A stretch of 23,255 nt of DNA, taken from positions 1 through 23,255 of the forward strand of contig JBBQGU010000014.1 in assembly GCA_038323315.1 (NCBI GenBank), in the 5' to 3' direction. The notes beneath the pieces were generated by a model. The model saw nothing but the letters and a program-made list of their open reading frames with translations. It had not been told where the DNA came from and ran no database searches. The position numbers and the translations under genes are program-made. Positions 14,471-22,487 of this stretch are shown here, piece by piece. This DNA comes from Stagnihabitans sp038323315. GTDB taxonomy: Bacteria > Pseudomonadota > Alphaproteobacteria > Rhodobacterales > Rhodobacteraceae. Position 1 is the stretch's first letter; each line of letters opens with the position of its first letter.

Positions 14471-15477
14471 TGCCGCAAAAGACTTTTCGCGCCGCCCTGA
14501 ACGAGGCGCTGCATCAAGAAATGGCCGCCGATCCGCGTGTGGTGATCTTTGGCGAGGATATCACCGGCGGCAAGGGCGGCGACGGCGAAGAGGATGCCTG
14601 GGGCGGTGCCTTTGGCGTGTCCAAGGGTCTGCTGCATGCGTTCGGTCCCGGTCGCGTGCTGGACACGCCGATCACCGAAAGCGCCTTTGTCGGGGCGGCG
14701 GCGGGTGCGGCGCTGACCGGCCTGCGACCTGTGGTCGAGATCATGTTCGTCGATTTCATCGGGGTCTGTCTGGATCAGGTGATGAACCAGGCCGCCAAGT
14801 TCCGCTACATGTTCGGCGGCAAGGCCAGGACGCCCATGGTGCTGCGCGCGACCTTTGGCGGCGGGGCAAGGTCTGCCTCGCAGCACAGTCAGGCGCTGTA
14901 TCCGATCTTTACCCATATTCCCGGCCTCAAGGTCGTCATCCCCTCCAACCCCGCCGACGCCAAGGGCCTGCTGATCCAGGCGATCCGCGACGACGACCCG
15001 GTGATCTTTCTGGAACACAAGATGCTGTATGACGAACAGGGCGAGGTGCCCGACCGGTCCTATGCCACGCCGTTCGGCGAGGCGCGCGTGGTGCGCGAGG
15101 GCAAGGATGCGACCATCGTGGCCTTGGGCCGGATGGTGGGGCGATCCGAACAGGCCGCCCGGATTTTGGCCGCCGAGGGTATTCAGGTCACCATCATCGA
15201 CCCGCGTACCACCTCGCCGCTGGACGTTGACACCATCCTTGAATTTGCCGAACAGACCGGCCGTGTGGTGGTGGTGGATGAGGCCAGTCCGCGCTGCGGC
15301 ATGGCCGCCGATATCGCAGCACTGATCGTCGAGGAGGCGTTCGACGCCCTGAAAGCGCCGATCATCAAGGTAACGCCGCCGCATACGCCCGTCCCCTATG
15401 CACCGGCGCTGGAGGATGCCTATCTGCCCAACGCCGAACGCATCGCCGCCGCCGTGCGCCGCGTGGTGGCCCACTGA
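14470..15477 (+). CDS. TPP-dependent dehydrogenase E1 component beta subunit (acetoin/2-oxoacid type)
   Basis: This 335-residue partner completes the alpha2-beta2 E1 tetramer. Motifs are F-R-A-A-L-N-E-A-L-H-Q-E-M near the start, V-V-I-F-G-E-D-I-T-G-G-K-G-G, D-T-P-I-T-E-S-A-F-V-G-A-A-A-G-A-A, E-I-M-F-V-D-F-I, Q-H-S-Q-A-L-Y-P-I-F-T-H-I-P-G-L-K-V, and a C-terminal transketolase domain with I-I-D-P-R-T-T-S-P-L-D and V-V-V-V-D-E-A. Length and order match AcoB/PdhB-type proteins. It overlaps both neighbours by single bases (TGATG at 14468-14472 and 15475-15479), so all three complex genes are translationally coupled. Confidence 0.92.
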   Translation: MPQKTFRAALNEALHQEMAADPRVVIFGEDITGGKGGDGEEDAWGGAFGVSKGLLHAFGPGRVLDTPITESAFVGAAAGAALTGLRPVVEIMFVDFIGVCLDQVMNQAAKFRYMFGGKARTPMVLRATFGGGARSASQHSQALYPIFTHIPGLKVVIPSNPADAKGLLIQAIRDDDPVIFLEHKMLYDEQGEVPDRSYATPFGEARVVREGKDATIVALGRMVGRSEQAARILAAEGIQVTIIDPRTTSPLDVDTILEFAEQTGRVVVVDEASPRCGMAADIAALIVEEAFDALKAPIIKVTPPHTPVPYAPALEDAYLPNAERIAAAVRRVVAH

Positions 15478-16562
15478 TGACCGACCGCATCCAGACGATC
15501 ACGATGCCCAAATGGGGCATGACCATGACCGAAGGCAAGGTTGCCGAATGGCTGAAAGCGCCTGGCGACCGGATCGAACCCGGCGACGAGTTCGTCGAGA
15601 TCGAAACCGAAAAGATCACCAATGTGGTCGAGGCTCAGGTGTCCGGCCTGTTGCGCCGCATTCTGGTGCAGCCCGGACAAAGCGGCCCCTGTGGCAGCAT
15701 CATCGCCATTCTGGCCGAGCCTGATGTTTCCGAGGCCGAAATCGACGCGATTGCCGCCAGCGCGCCGGTGGAATCGGCGCCGGAAGGCGGCATGACGGCG
15801 AACCGGATCGAGGCTGCGGGATTCGGCCTGAACGTCATCAGCGCGGGCAATGGTGATGCCGCCCCCCTGATCTTGCTGCACGGGTTCGGTTCGGACGCGG
15901 CGAGTTGGATGTTCGTGCAAGAACCGCTGGCGGATGGGCGCAAGGTTCATGCCATTGATCTGCCGTCGCACGGCGCCTCGGACGTGGACGCCGATGTGGC
16001 GACGCTGGATGCGCTGGCGGATCGTGTGCAGGCAGTGATCGACAAGCTGGCACCCGGCACGTTCTATCTGGCGGGCCACTCGCTCGGCGGTCGACTGGCA
16101 TTGCGGCTGGCATCGCGGTTGGGAACGCGCGTTCTTAGTGTGGTCCTGCTGGCGCCCGCCGGTCTGGGCAGCGCGGTGAACCCGCAATTCGTGCAATCTT
16201 TTCTGGCCGCAAACAGCCGCCGCCCGATGAAAGAGACGTTGCAGATGCTGGTCGCCGACCCCGGTGCCGTGACCTCGGACATGGTCGAGCGGGCCTTGGC
16301 GACCAAGCGGATGGATGGTGCTTCGGACGCGCTGGCCGCGATTGCTGCTGGGTGTCTGGGGCCGGATGCGACCGATGACGCGGGCGGCGACCGTGCGGCA
16401 GTGACTGTGCCTGTGCTGATCCTGTGGGGCGCACAGGATCGCATCATCCTGCCGCCAGCCAGCGGTGCCACATTGATCGCGGATGCGGGTCATATCCCGC
16501 ACATGGAAGCCGCCGCGACCGTAACGCAATGGATCGCGCGGCATATCGGGGGCGCATCATGA
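15477..16562 (+). CDS. Lipoyl domain-alpha/beta hydrolase fusion (acetoin dehydrogenase E2, AcoC-like)
   Basis: This 361-residue protein joins an N-terminal lipoyl domain (about 5-82, lipoyl-lysine K46 in I-E-T-E-K-I-T-N) to an alpha/beta hydrolase (about 110-355). The hydrolase has L-L-H-G-F-G, nucleophile Ser202 in A-G-H-S-L-G-G, Asp321 in W-G-A-Q-D-R and His342 in H-I-P-H-M-E. This build, without an E1/E3-binding domain or a classical CoA-acyltransferase domain, is the one described for AcoC of acetoin dehydrogenase. The lipoyl arm would collect the acyl group from the E1 encoded just upstream, and the hydrolase-fold part would handle acyl release or transfer. No dihydrolipoamide dehydrogenase (E3) gene is present in the window, so E3 may be shared or lie beyond the end. 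Confidence 0.9.
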   Translation: MTDRIQTITMPKWGMTMTEGKVAEWLKAPGDRIEPGDEFVEIETEKITNVVEAQVSGLLRRILVQPGQSGPCGSIIAILAEPDVSEAEIDAIAASAPVESAPEGGMTANRIEAAGFGLNVISAGNGDAAPLILLHGFGSDAASWMFVQEPLADGRKVHAIDLPSHGASDVDADVATLDALADRVQAVIDKLAPGTFYLAGHSLGGRLALRLASRLGTRVLSVVLLAPAGLGSAVNPQFVQSFLAANSRRPMKETLQMLVADPGAVTSDMVERALATKRMDGASDALAAIAAGCLGPDATDDAGGDRAAVTVPVLILWGAQDRIILPPASGATLIADAGHIPHMEAAATVTQWIARHIGGAS

Positions 16563-17077
16563 CCGGACTTCCGGGCCTGCGGGGCGCTGAACATATCGGG
16601 CTTACGGTGCCGAACCTTGCACAGGCGGCTGAGTTTCTGGTCGATGTGCTGGGGGCCGAGCGCGTTTTCGACGGCGGCGAGATCAGCGATCCGGAAACCG
16701 TCGTCGGCATTCTGGGCGCGCAACCGGGCGACAAGGCGGTCTATGCCTTCTTCCGGCTGGGCACCGGCCTTAACCTCGAAGTGTTCGAGTACACCACCGA
16801 CGACCGCGGCAGGCATCCCGGCAACCATCAGTCAGGCGGCCACCACATCGCCATTTACGTCGACGACATCGGCCCCGCCGTGGCGCATCTGCGGGCGCAT
16901 GGCGTCGACCTGGACGAACCGCAGTTCATCACGCAGGGCCCGGCTGCCGGGTCCCACTGGGTCTATTTCAAGACGCCTTGGGGTCTGCAGATGGAACTGG
17001 TCAGCTATCCGGGCGGCAAGGCCTATGAAGCGGACGCGCAAGTGCTGCTGTGGCACCCGCGTTTTCCCGGCCGATGA
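16559..17077 (+). CDS. VOC family protein (glyoxalase/dioxygenase-like)
   Basis: This 172-residue protein has two beta-alpha-beta-beta-beta modules of the vicinal oxygen chelate fold. Candidate metal ligands are His12 (E-H-I-G-L-T-V), Glu74 (N-L-E-V-F-E-Y), His95 or His96 (G-G-H-H-I-A-I-Y-V) and Glu146 (L-Q-M-E-L-V-S-Y). This full set matches metal-dependent isomerases, epimerases and lyases of the family, such as glyoxalase I or methylmalonyl-CoA epimerase. A roughly ten-residue insertion with D-D-R-G-R-H-P-G-N-H between modules is a feature seen in several uncharacterised VOC proteins. It overlaps the upstream AcoC-like stop (ATGA 16559-16562), so it is part of the same operon. The reaction is unknown. 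Confidence 0.87.
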   Translation: MTGLPGLRGAEHIGLTVPNLAQAAEFLVDVLGAERVFDGGEISDPETVVGILGAQPGDKAVYAFFRLGTGLNLEVFEYTTDDRGRHPGNHQSGGHHIAIYVDDIGPAVAHLRAHGVDLDEPQFITQGPAAGSHWVYFKTPWGLQMELVSYPGGKAYEADAQVLLWHPRFPGR

Positions 17078-17109
17078 GCCCACACATGAGCCCGAGACAT
17101 GAGGACGAC

Positions 17110-18330
17110 ATGACCGCCTACGCCTCCATTGGTTCCATCCCGCCGCGCGTTGTCCACAACGCTGCCGCAACGCCGCTTTTGACGCCAGATGCCGCCGCTT
17201 TGCTGACAGAAGCCGAACATCAGGCGGCCCGTCGCGAGATTACGTCCTGGCCGGGATATGCCGCGACGCCAGTCGTTGCTCTGTCTGGCGTGGCTCGCGC
17301 GGCGCACGTGGCAACGTTGGACTACAAGGATGAAGCGCACCGCTTTGCGCTTGCCAGCTTCAAGGCGCTGGGGGGTGCCTATGCGGTCTTGCGGATCTTG
17401 CAGGATGTGCTGGCACAAGACGGCATCACTGCGGATGCTGCTTCCCTGATCGCGGGCAAGCACCGGGACAAGGTCGCAGGTGTGACGGTTTGCTGCGCAA
17501 CCGACGGCAATCACGGTCGGTCCGTAGCCTGGGGCGCGCAGATGTTCGGCTGTGCCTGCCGTATCTATATCCACGCCAATGTCTCGGCCGACCGCGAGGC
17601 CGCGATTGCGGCATTCGGCGCGGTGATGGTGCGGCTGGACGGCGATTATGATGCCTCGGTTCGCGCTGTTGCCCAGGATGCCGTGACCAATGGCTGGCAT
17701 CTGGTGGCCGACACCAATGCGGGCGGCGGGTCGGATGCGATGCCGCGTCTGGTGATGCAAGGCTATACCCTGATCGTGGACGAGTTGATCGGCCAAATGG
17801 ACCTGACCCCGACCCATGTGTTCATCCCGGCAGGCGTCGGCGGGCTGGCGGCGGCGATTGCCGGGCGCTGGGCGGTCGTCGCAGGTGCCGCGCGGCCGCG
17901 CATGGTGGTGGTCGAGCCGCAAGTGGCCGATTGCGTGTTCCGTGCGCTGCGCGACGGCGTGCCCAAGGCGCTGGACGGTGACGTCAACAGCTTCATGGCG
18001 TGCCTGTCCGCCGGCGAGGTATCGCCCGCCGCCTGGCCGATCCTGAAGGCTGTGGCAGATGACGCAGTTGCCATTTCGGACGGGTCGGCCATCGACACGA
18101 TGATCGGCCTCGCGCAGGGGCGCTGGGGCGACGCGCCTCTGGTATCGGGCGAGTCTGGTTGTGCTTCGGTTGCGGCGGTGCTCGCCTTGGCGGATCACCC
18201 GGCCCTGCGCGCGGCACTGGGTCTGACCGCACAATCGCGCATACTTTGCATTGGCAGCGAAGGTGCCACTGCACCTGAAGTCTGGTCGTCGTTCACGCTG
18301 ATCAGGCCCGAAGACGTCGCCGCAGAATGA
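17110..18330 (+). CDS. dpaL: Diaminopropionate ammonia-lyase
   Basis: This 406-residue PLP enzyme is predicted to cleave 2,3-diaminopropionate to pyruvate and two ammonia. It is a fold-type II member: the PLP lysine is K85 in A-S-F-K-A-L-G-G-A-Y-A-V, the catalytic aspartate is D132 in A-T-D-G-N-H-G-R-S-V-A-W-G, and the phosphate-binding glycine loop is P-A-G-V-G-G-L-A-A-A. The C-S/T-D-G-N-H-G-R motif and F-K-x-L-G-G set it apart from threonine dehydratases. The E-x-G-C-A-S-V-A-A segment near residue 350 is also typical. ATG 17110 is chosen for the adjacent TGAGGA; ATG 17074 and 17086 are upstream in-frame alternatives, the first overlapping the VOC stop. Its pyruvate product fits central metabolism. 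Its place just before an amino-acid importer suggests that the imported compound yields diaminopropionate or a close analogue. Confidence 0.88.
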   Translation: MTAYASIGSIPPRVVHNAAATPLLTPDAAALLTEAEHQAARREITSWPGYAATPVVALSGVARAAHVATLDYKDEAHRFALASFKALGGAYAVLRILQDVLAQDGITADAASLIAGKHRDKVAGVTVCCATDGNHGRSVAWGAQMFGCACRIYIHANVSADREAAIAAFGAVMVRLDGDYDASVRAVAQDAVTNGWHLVADTNAGGGSDAMPRLVMQGYTLIVDELIGQMDLTPTHVFIPAGVGGLAAAIAGRWAVVAGAARPRMVVVEPQVADCVFRALRDGVPKALDGDVNSFMACLSAGEVSPAAWPILKAVADDAVAISDGSAIDTMIGLAQGRWGDAPLVSGESGCASVAAVLALADHPALRAALGLTAQSRILCIGSEGATAPEVWSSFTLIRPEDVAAE

Positions 18331-18417
18331 TGTGCGGGATTACGAACCGGCCCTGACGACGGGGGCGGAGATTTCAACAGCGGGGCCATGCGCCCCCACA
18401 GGGAAAGGTACGTGCAA
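18331..18417 (+). promoter_or_regulatory. Leader region before the amino-acid binding-protein gene
   Basis: This 87-nt gap is the largest between genes in the Region 3 train. It contains a 5-bp stem GGGGC (18382-18386) / GCCCC (18392-18396) with a 5-nt loop, and GGGGGCG (18361-18367) can pair instead with CGCCCCC (18391-18397). These overlapping alternatives lie just upstream of the GGGAAAGG ribosome site (about 18401-18408). They could tune expression of the binding protein relative to its neighbours, or the gap could hold a second promoter. No -35/-10 pair was seen. Confidence 0.28.
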
Positions 18418-19227
18418 ATGAGTGGTCTGAAGGTTTGGGTGTCGCGCGCGATGCTGGCGGCCATTGTCGCCATAACAGCCGGGCAGGTGTCGGCGGACGT
18501 CATCAAGGAAATCAAGGAGCGCGGCGCGCTTCGCATCGGGGTCGCCGAAGGCCCTCCTTACCAGTTTCCCGATCCGGTCAGTGGCGAATGGGTCGGCATG
18601 AACATCGATCTGGCCAACGAAGCCGCCAAGATCATGGGCGTCAAGCTGGAGATTGTGCCCGCCACATGGGCGACGCTGGTGACGGGACTGGAAGTCGGTC
18701 AGTACGATGTCATCTTTGCCAACCTGTTTGCCACCCCGGAACGTGCGGTGTCGGTCGCCTTTACGCAGCCCTATGACACCTATGGCTTTCATGTGATGGT
18801 CAAGTCGGACAGCGCGATCACCTCGCTGGACCAGCTGAACGATCCTTCGGTGTCCTTTGCCGGTGTCGCTGGCACGGTCGAGGCGCAGTACCCGAAAGAA
18901 CTTTATCCCAACGCTGTTGTCAACGAAATGGTCACCGATCAGGCCGGCGTCGGCTTTACCGCCGTCATTTCGGGGCAATCGACCGCATCCTTTGTCGATC
19001 CTGGCTATATGCGTATTCTAAAGGCGCAGAATCCCGATATGGCGGCGCAACTGCGGCTGCTGAACGGCGAGGATGCGCTGCTGAAGCCGGTGTCGCTGTC
19101 TTATGCGGTGCAATATGACGATCAGGATCTGCTGGGCTTTCTGAACGTCTTTATCCAGGACCGCCGTGCCAATGACGCTCTGGTTCCTCTGCGCAACAAG
19201 TGGTTCGACAACATGGCTGCGAAGTAA
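18418..19227 (+). CDS. Polar amino-acid ABC transporter, periplasmic substrate-binding protein (SBP_bac_3)
   Basis: This 269-residue protein captures a polar amino-acid-like ligand in the periplasm. ATG 18418 follows GGGAAAGG and starts a signal peptide (M-S-G-L-K-V-W, hydrophobic core, cleavage after Q-V-S-A); the in-frame ATG at 18388 is not supported by a ribosome site. The mature protein has the SBP family 3 pattern: I-K-E-R-G-A-L-R-I-G-V, P-P-Y-Q-F-P-D-P, N-I-D-L-A-N-E-A-A-K-I-M-G, the Y-D-V-I-F-A-N-L-F-A-T-P-E-R region where most relatives have a D-x-I-x-x-x-x-x-x-T-x-x-R motif, and F-T-Q-P-Y. Arg at T-P-E-R is the residue expected to grip the ligand carboxylate. It is the first gene of a full importer set (permeases at 20275 and 21002, ATPase at 21726), interrupted only by an oxidoreductase gene. 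Confidence 0.9.
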   Translation: MSGLKVWVSRAMLAAIVAITAGQVSADVIKEIKERGALRIGVAEGPPYQFPDPVSGEWVGMNIDLANEAAKIMGVKLEIVPATWATLVTGLEVGQYDVIFANLFATPERAVSVAFTQPYDTYGFHVMVKSDSAITSLDQLNDPSVSFAGVAGTVEAQYPKELYPNAVVNEMVTDQAGVGFTAVISGQSTASFVDPGYMRILKAQNPDMAAQLRLLNGEDALLKPVSLSYAVQYDDQDLLGFLNVFIQDRRANDALVPLRNKWFDNMAAK

Positions 19228-19231
19228 GGCA

Positions 19232-20278
19232 ATGGTTCAGTCCGCACCTCAGACATCCCCCCCCCGACTGCTGCGTGTTGCGCTGCTGGGTGCGGGTGCG
19301 CGAGGTGCGGACTGGCTGACGGTACTGACCCGTCACGATGCAGCGGACCTCGGGGTCATGCTGTGCGGGATATGTGATCCCGATGCTGTCAGGGCGGTTC
19401 AGACCGCAAGCGGCTTGGCCAGATCCGAGACGGCAGACTGCAACGACCTACCCGCTTTGCTGACGCTGTCACCCGATATCGTGGTAGACGCGACCTCGCC
19501 CCTGGCCAGGTTTTCCGCCACCCGCGTGGCGATGCGCGCCGGGGTTCACGTTATTTGCGATCCACCCCTTGCGTTGGACGAAGCCACCGCGACCGCGTTG
19601 GTCGGCGCGGCCGGTCGCGCGCTGGGCTTGTTGTCCGTCGCATACCAGACCAGACATCGCGCAGGGTTGCGACAGTTGCAGGCATTGGTCGCATCGGGTG
19701 TGATGGGCCGTCCGCTGAGGTTACGGTGCACAATTGCTGAAGGTGACCCCGCCTTGCAGCCAAACCAGATGCGATTTCCGGCGATCGAGGCCTGTGATGC
19801 CGCCCGCGCCATTCTGGGATGCGAAGCGGTTGCCGTTCGATGTTCAGGCGCGCCCATGGTCGCGCGGTTCGACATGGCAGTAAGTGCGACATTCGAACTG
19901 GCGCCCGGCCACGGCGTTCAATCCTGGCAGTTGCACCTTGAAGGGGGCATGGCGGTTTGTGAAGGGTCCGGCTTTGCACGGGCAGACACACATCCTGAAC
20001 GCATGCCTGCGCCCATTCCTGGCCCCGAAGGTCTTGCGGCCGTCCTTGTCGATCTGGTCGCGGCAATCCGCGCGGGCGGGCGACCCCATGCCAGACCTGC
20101 GGTAGGACCACGGGGGGCGGCGGCCAGTCTGGCGATGGTGCTGGCACTGCGTCAAAGCATGTCCCATGGCGGCCGAAGCGAAACTGTCGCACTGCTTGGC
20201 CTGATGGGCGACGCGTCGAACTCGCCGTCTGCGCGTGTCCGGGTTGAGGCGATGCCCAAACCGGGAGAGGTGGCATGA
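19232..20278 (+). CDS. Gfo/Idh/MocA-like oxidoreductase
   Basis: This 348-residue protein resembles NAD(P)-dependent sugar, cyclitol and amino-acid-derivative dehydrogenases. It has an N-terminal Rossmann strand R-V-A-L-L-G-A-G-A-R-G (15-25), V-D-A-T-S-P-L-A-R-F, H-V-I-C-D-P-P-L-A-L-D, and a C-terminal alpha/beta domain beginning V-A-Y-Q-T-R-H-R with G-V-M-G-R-P-L-R-L. Where most members have the E-K-P motif, whose Lys takes part in catalysis, this one has D110-P111-P112. The C-terminal domain is also hard to align, so a changed reaction or a binding role is possible. ATG 19232 lies 4 nt after the binding-protein stop, with AAGG close upstream. Its own stop overlaps the first permease start (ATGA 20275-20278), so it is embedded within the transporter operon. 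Confidence 0.78.
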   Translation: MVQSAPQTSPPRLLRVALLGAGARGADWLTVLTRHDAADLGVMLCGICDPDAVRAVQTASGLARSETADCNDLPALLTLSPDIVVDATSPLARFSATRVAMRAGVHVICDPPLALDEATATALVGAAGRALGLLSVAYQTRHRAGLRQLQALVASGVMGRPLRLRCTIAEGDPALQPNQMRFPAIEACDAARAILGCEAVAVRCSGAPMVARFDMAVSATFELAPGHGVQSWQLHLEGGMAVCEGSGFARADTHPERMPAPIPGPEGLAAVLVDLVAAIRAGGRPHARPAVGPRGAAASLAMVLALRQSMSHGGRSETVALLGLMGDASNSPSARVRVEAMPKPGEVA

Positions 20279-21012
20279 TCGACTTTGCGAACCTTGATTT
20301 TTCGTGGCTGATAAAGTTCAGCGTGCCGTTGCTTTGGGGACTTTGGACGACGATCTGGCTGGGCGTCGTTGGGTTCGCGATCGCGCTGCCCTCGGGTCTG
20401 GCGCTGGCGTTGGGGCGGCTCTATGGCGGCTGGTACCTGCGGCTGCCGATCCTTGCCTTTGTCGATGTGGTGCGGTTCACGCCGCTTCTGGTGCAGGCCG
20501 TCTGGATCCATTTCGCCCTGCCCGCGCTGACGGGTCACAGCCTGACCGCCAACCAGTCCGGGCTGATCGCACTGTCGCTGCATGTCTCGGCCTATATCTG
20601 CGAGATTCTGCGGGCCGGTATCGTCGCCATCCCCAAAGGCCAGTGGGAGGCCGCACGCGCCCTTGGGCTGCGTCAGCGTCAAACCTTCGCGAAAGTGATC
20701 CTGCCGCAGGTCTGGCCGCTGGTCATGCCACCGCTGGCCAATGTGTCGGTCGCCACCTTCAAGCTGACGGCGATCCTGGGCATCATTGCCGTCACCGACC
20801 TGACCAAGGCGGCCAGCCGCGCCAACACCTTCATCTTCCGCCCGCTTGAAGTGTTCACCGTCGTCGCGCTGGTCTATCTGGCGATCGGTCTGGTGCTGGC
20901 CTGGATCGCATGGCGAATCGAACGGCGCTATGGCGCGGCGCGGCAGGGGCGGGTGGCCCCCGCAGGTGCATTGACCGTCCCGGTTCTGGTGGGAGGACAG
21001 CGTGGAATTTGA
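20275..21012 (+). CDS. Polar amino-acid ABC transporter permease 1 (HisM/GlnP family)
   Basis: This 245-residue inner-membrane permease forms half of the amino-acid channel. It shows a first membrane helix after a short N-terminus (about 20-45), R-F-T-P-L-L-V-Q-A at the start of the conserved core where relatives have R-g-t-P-l-l-v-Q, and the complete coupling loop G-Q-W-E-A-A-R-A-L-G-L ... I-L-P-Q (about 122-145). About five membrane helices are visible, ending with a positively charged tail. ATG 20275 overlaps the oxidoreductase stop. Its stop lies 11 nt inside the second permease gene, so expression of the pair is coupled. Confidence 0.92.
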   Translation: MIDFANLDFSWLIKFSVPLLWGLWTTIWLGVVGFAIALPSGLALALGRLYGGWYLRLPILAFVDVVRFTPLLVQAVWIHFALPALTGHSLTANQSGLIALSLHVSAYICEILRAGIVAIPKGQWEAARALGLRQRQTFAKVILPQVWPLVMPPLANVSVATFKLTAILGIIAVTDLTKAASRANTFIFRPLEVFTVVALVYLAIGLVLAWIAWRIERRYGAARQGRVAPAGALTVPVLVGGQRGI

Positions 21013-21664
21013 TCCCGACATCGTCATTCGCAACCTGCCAAAGCTTCTGGACGGCGCGCGGATCAGTGTGATCGCCTTTGCGCTTGCGTTGGGCTTGGGC
21101 GCACCGCTCGCGGCGCTGGTCTGCGCCGGTCGCATGCGCAGGCATGGTTTTCTGGCGGCCTTGGCGGGGGGATATGTGACGGTATTTCGGGTGATCCCCG
21201 AGGCCGTTCTGATCTTCTGGATGTTTTACTGCCTGCCGCCCCTGACGGGATACACCATCGATGGGTTGTGGTCGGGGTCGCTGGCTTTGGCGCTGGTGTC
21301 GGCGGCCTACCTGGCCGAGATCTTTCGCGCGGGCATCCAGTCGGTTCCGTCCGGCCAGTGGGAGGCCGCAAAGGCGCTGGCCCTGCCGCGCCGCACCTTG
21401 TGGCTGCGGGTCGTGATCCCGCAGGCCGCACGGCTGTCCACCCCGCCCTTCATCAACTTTCTGACCGAATTGCTGAAGGGGACGACCCTGCTTGCCACCA
21501 TCGGCGTCGCGGACCTCGCGCTGCAAGCCTATGTGCTGGGGGCGCAAACCTTTCGGTACATGGAATTTCTGACGGCAATTGCCCTGATCTATTTCGTCAT
21601 CATCTTCCCCGTCGCCCGGTTCGCCGAGTGGATGGAACACCGCCTCGCCGCCTCGACCCGGTAA
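21002..21664 (+). CDS. Polar amino-acid ABC transporter permease 2 (HisQ/GlnP family)
   Basis: This 220-residue protein is the second permease of the heterodimeric channel. It begins with GTG 21002, chosen because GGGAGGA lies 5-10 nt upstream. It has R-V-I-P-E-A-V-L-I-F-W near the start of the core, then the coupling loop G-Q-W-E-A-A-K-A-L-A-L-P ... V-I-P-Q-A (about 118-142), followed by K-G-T-T-L-L-A-T-I-G-V, a stretch typical of PAAT permeases. Four to five membrane helices fit the family. It overlaps the first permease gene by 11 nt and precedes the ATPase by 61 nt. Both amino-acid permeases keep intact coupling loops, in contrast to the broken DppB-like gene in the same window. Confidence 0.92.
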   Translation: MEFDPDIVIRNLPKLLDGARISVIAFALALGLGAPLAALVCAGRMRRHGFLAALAGGYVTVFRVIPEAVLIFWMFYCLPPLTGYTIDGLWSGSLALALVSAAYLAEIFRAGIQSVPSGQWEAAKALALPRRTLWLRVVIPQAARLSTPPFINFLTELLKGTTLLATIGVADLALQAYVLGAQTFRYMEFLTAIALIYFVIIFPVARFAEWMEHRLAASTR

Positions 21665-21725
21665 AATTGGCGCGCGAGCGCACATGACGCTGCCGCACCC
21701 CGCCACAGACTGAAAGATACCGTTG

Positions 21726-22469
21726 ATGACCCAGCCTGCCGTCCTGATCGAGAACATGAACAAGTGGTTCGGCCACTTTCAAGCCTTGCACGACATCAAT
21801 CTGGTGATCGCACCGGGTGAAAAGGTGGTGATTTGCGGCCCCTCCGGCAGCGGGAAATCAACACTGATCCGCTGCATCAACCGGCTCGAGGAACACCAGC
21901 AGGGCCGTGTTGTCGTGGATGGCACCGAATTGACCGCCGACCCCAAAGCCGCCGACCGCGTCCGGCGTGAGGTCGGCATGGTGTTCCAGCAATTCAACCT
22001 GTTCCCCCATCTGAGCGTGTTGGAAAACTGCGTTCTGGCCCCGATGTCCGTCCGTAACCTGTCCCGCCGCGACGCCGAGGCGCGGGCGATCCGCTATCTG
22101 GAACGTGTCCGCATTCCCGAACAGTCCGGCAAATATCCCGGCCAGTTGTCCGGCGGCCAGCAGCAGCGCGTCGCAATCGCCCGGTCCTTGTGCATGGAAC
22201 CCAAGCTGATGCTGTTTGACGAGCCGACCTCGGCGCTCGACCCCGAGATGATCTCGGAGGTGCTGGATGTCATGACCGATCTTGCCGCCGACGGCATGAC
22301 GATGGTCTGCGTCACCCACGAGATGGGTTTTGCCCGCCACGTCGCCGACCGCATCATCTTCATGGATCAAGGTCACATCATCGAGGAAGCGCCGCCCGCA
22401 ACTTTCTTCATCGCGCCACGGCACGACCGGACGCGCGCCTTCCTTGGCCAGATCATGGGCCACTGACCT
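21726..22469 (+). CDS. Polar amino-acid ABC transporter ATP-binding protein (GlnQ/HisP family)
   Basis: This 246-residue ATPase drives the PAAT importer. Motifs are Walker A G-P-S-G-S-G-K-S (38-45), Q-loop V-F-Q-Q-F-N-L-F-P-H, signature L-S-G-G-Q-Q-Q (141-147), Walker B L-M-L-F-D-E-P-T-S-A-L-D-P-E (from 161) and the H-loop V-T-H-E-M-G-F-A. The F-Q-Q-F-N-L-F-P-H stretch is diagnostic for the polar amino-acid family. ATG 21726 is preferred over TTG 21723, which would only add one Met. The ribosome site is weak (GAAAGA, about 21712-21717). The stop codon is the TGA of the CACTGA ending the frame at about 22464-22466; the desaturase gene begins about 20 nt later on the same strand. Confidence 0.92.
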
Positions 22470-22487
22470 TTTCATCAGGATCACCAA

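Noticed and set aside
14443..15474. Long minus-strand frame opposite the E1 beta gene
   Set aside because: It has no motif and an antisense-like composition; the + strand protein is a clear E1 beta.
18382..18396. GGGGC/GCCCC hairpin as a terminator after the diaminopropionate lyase gene
   Set aside because: The stem is only 5 bp, no T run follows, and it lies next to the ribosome site of the next gene, so it was kept only as a possible leader structure.
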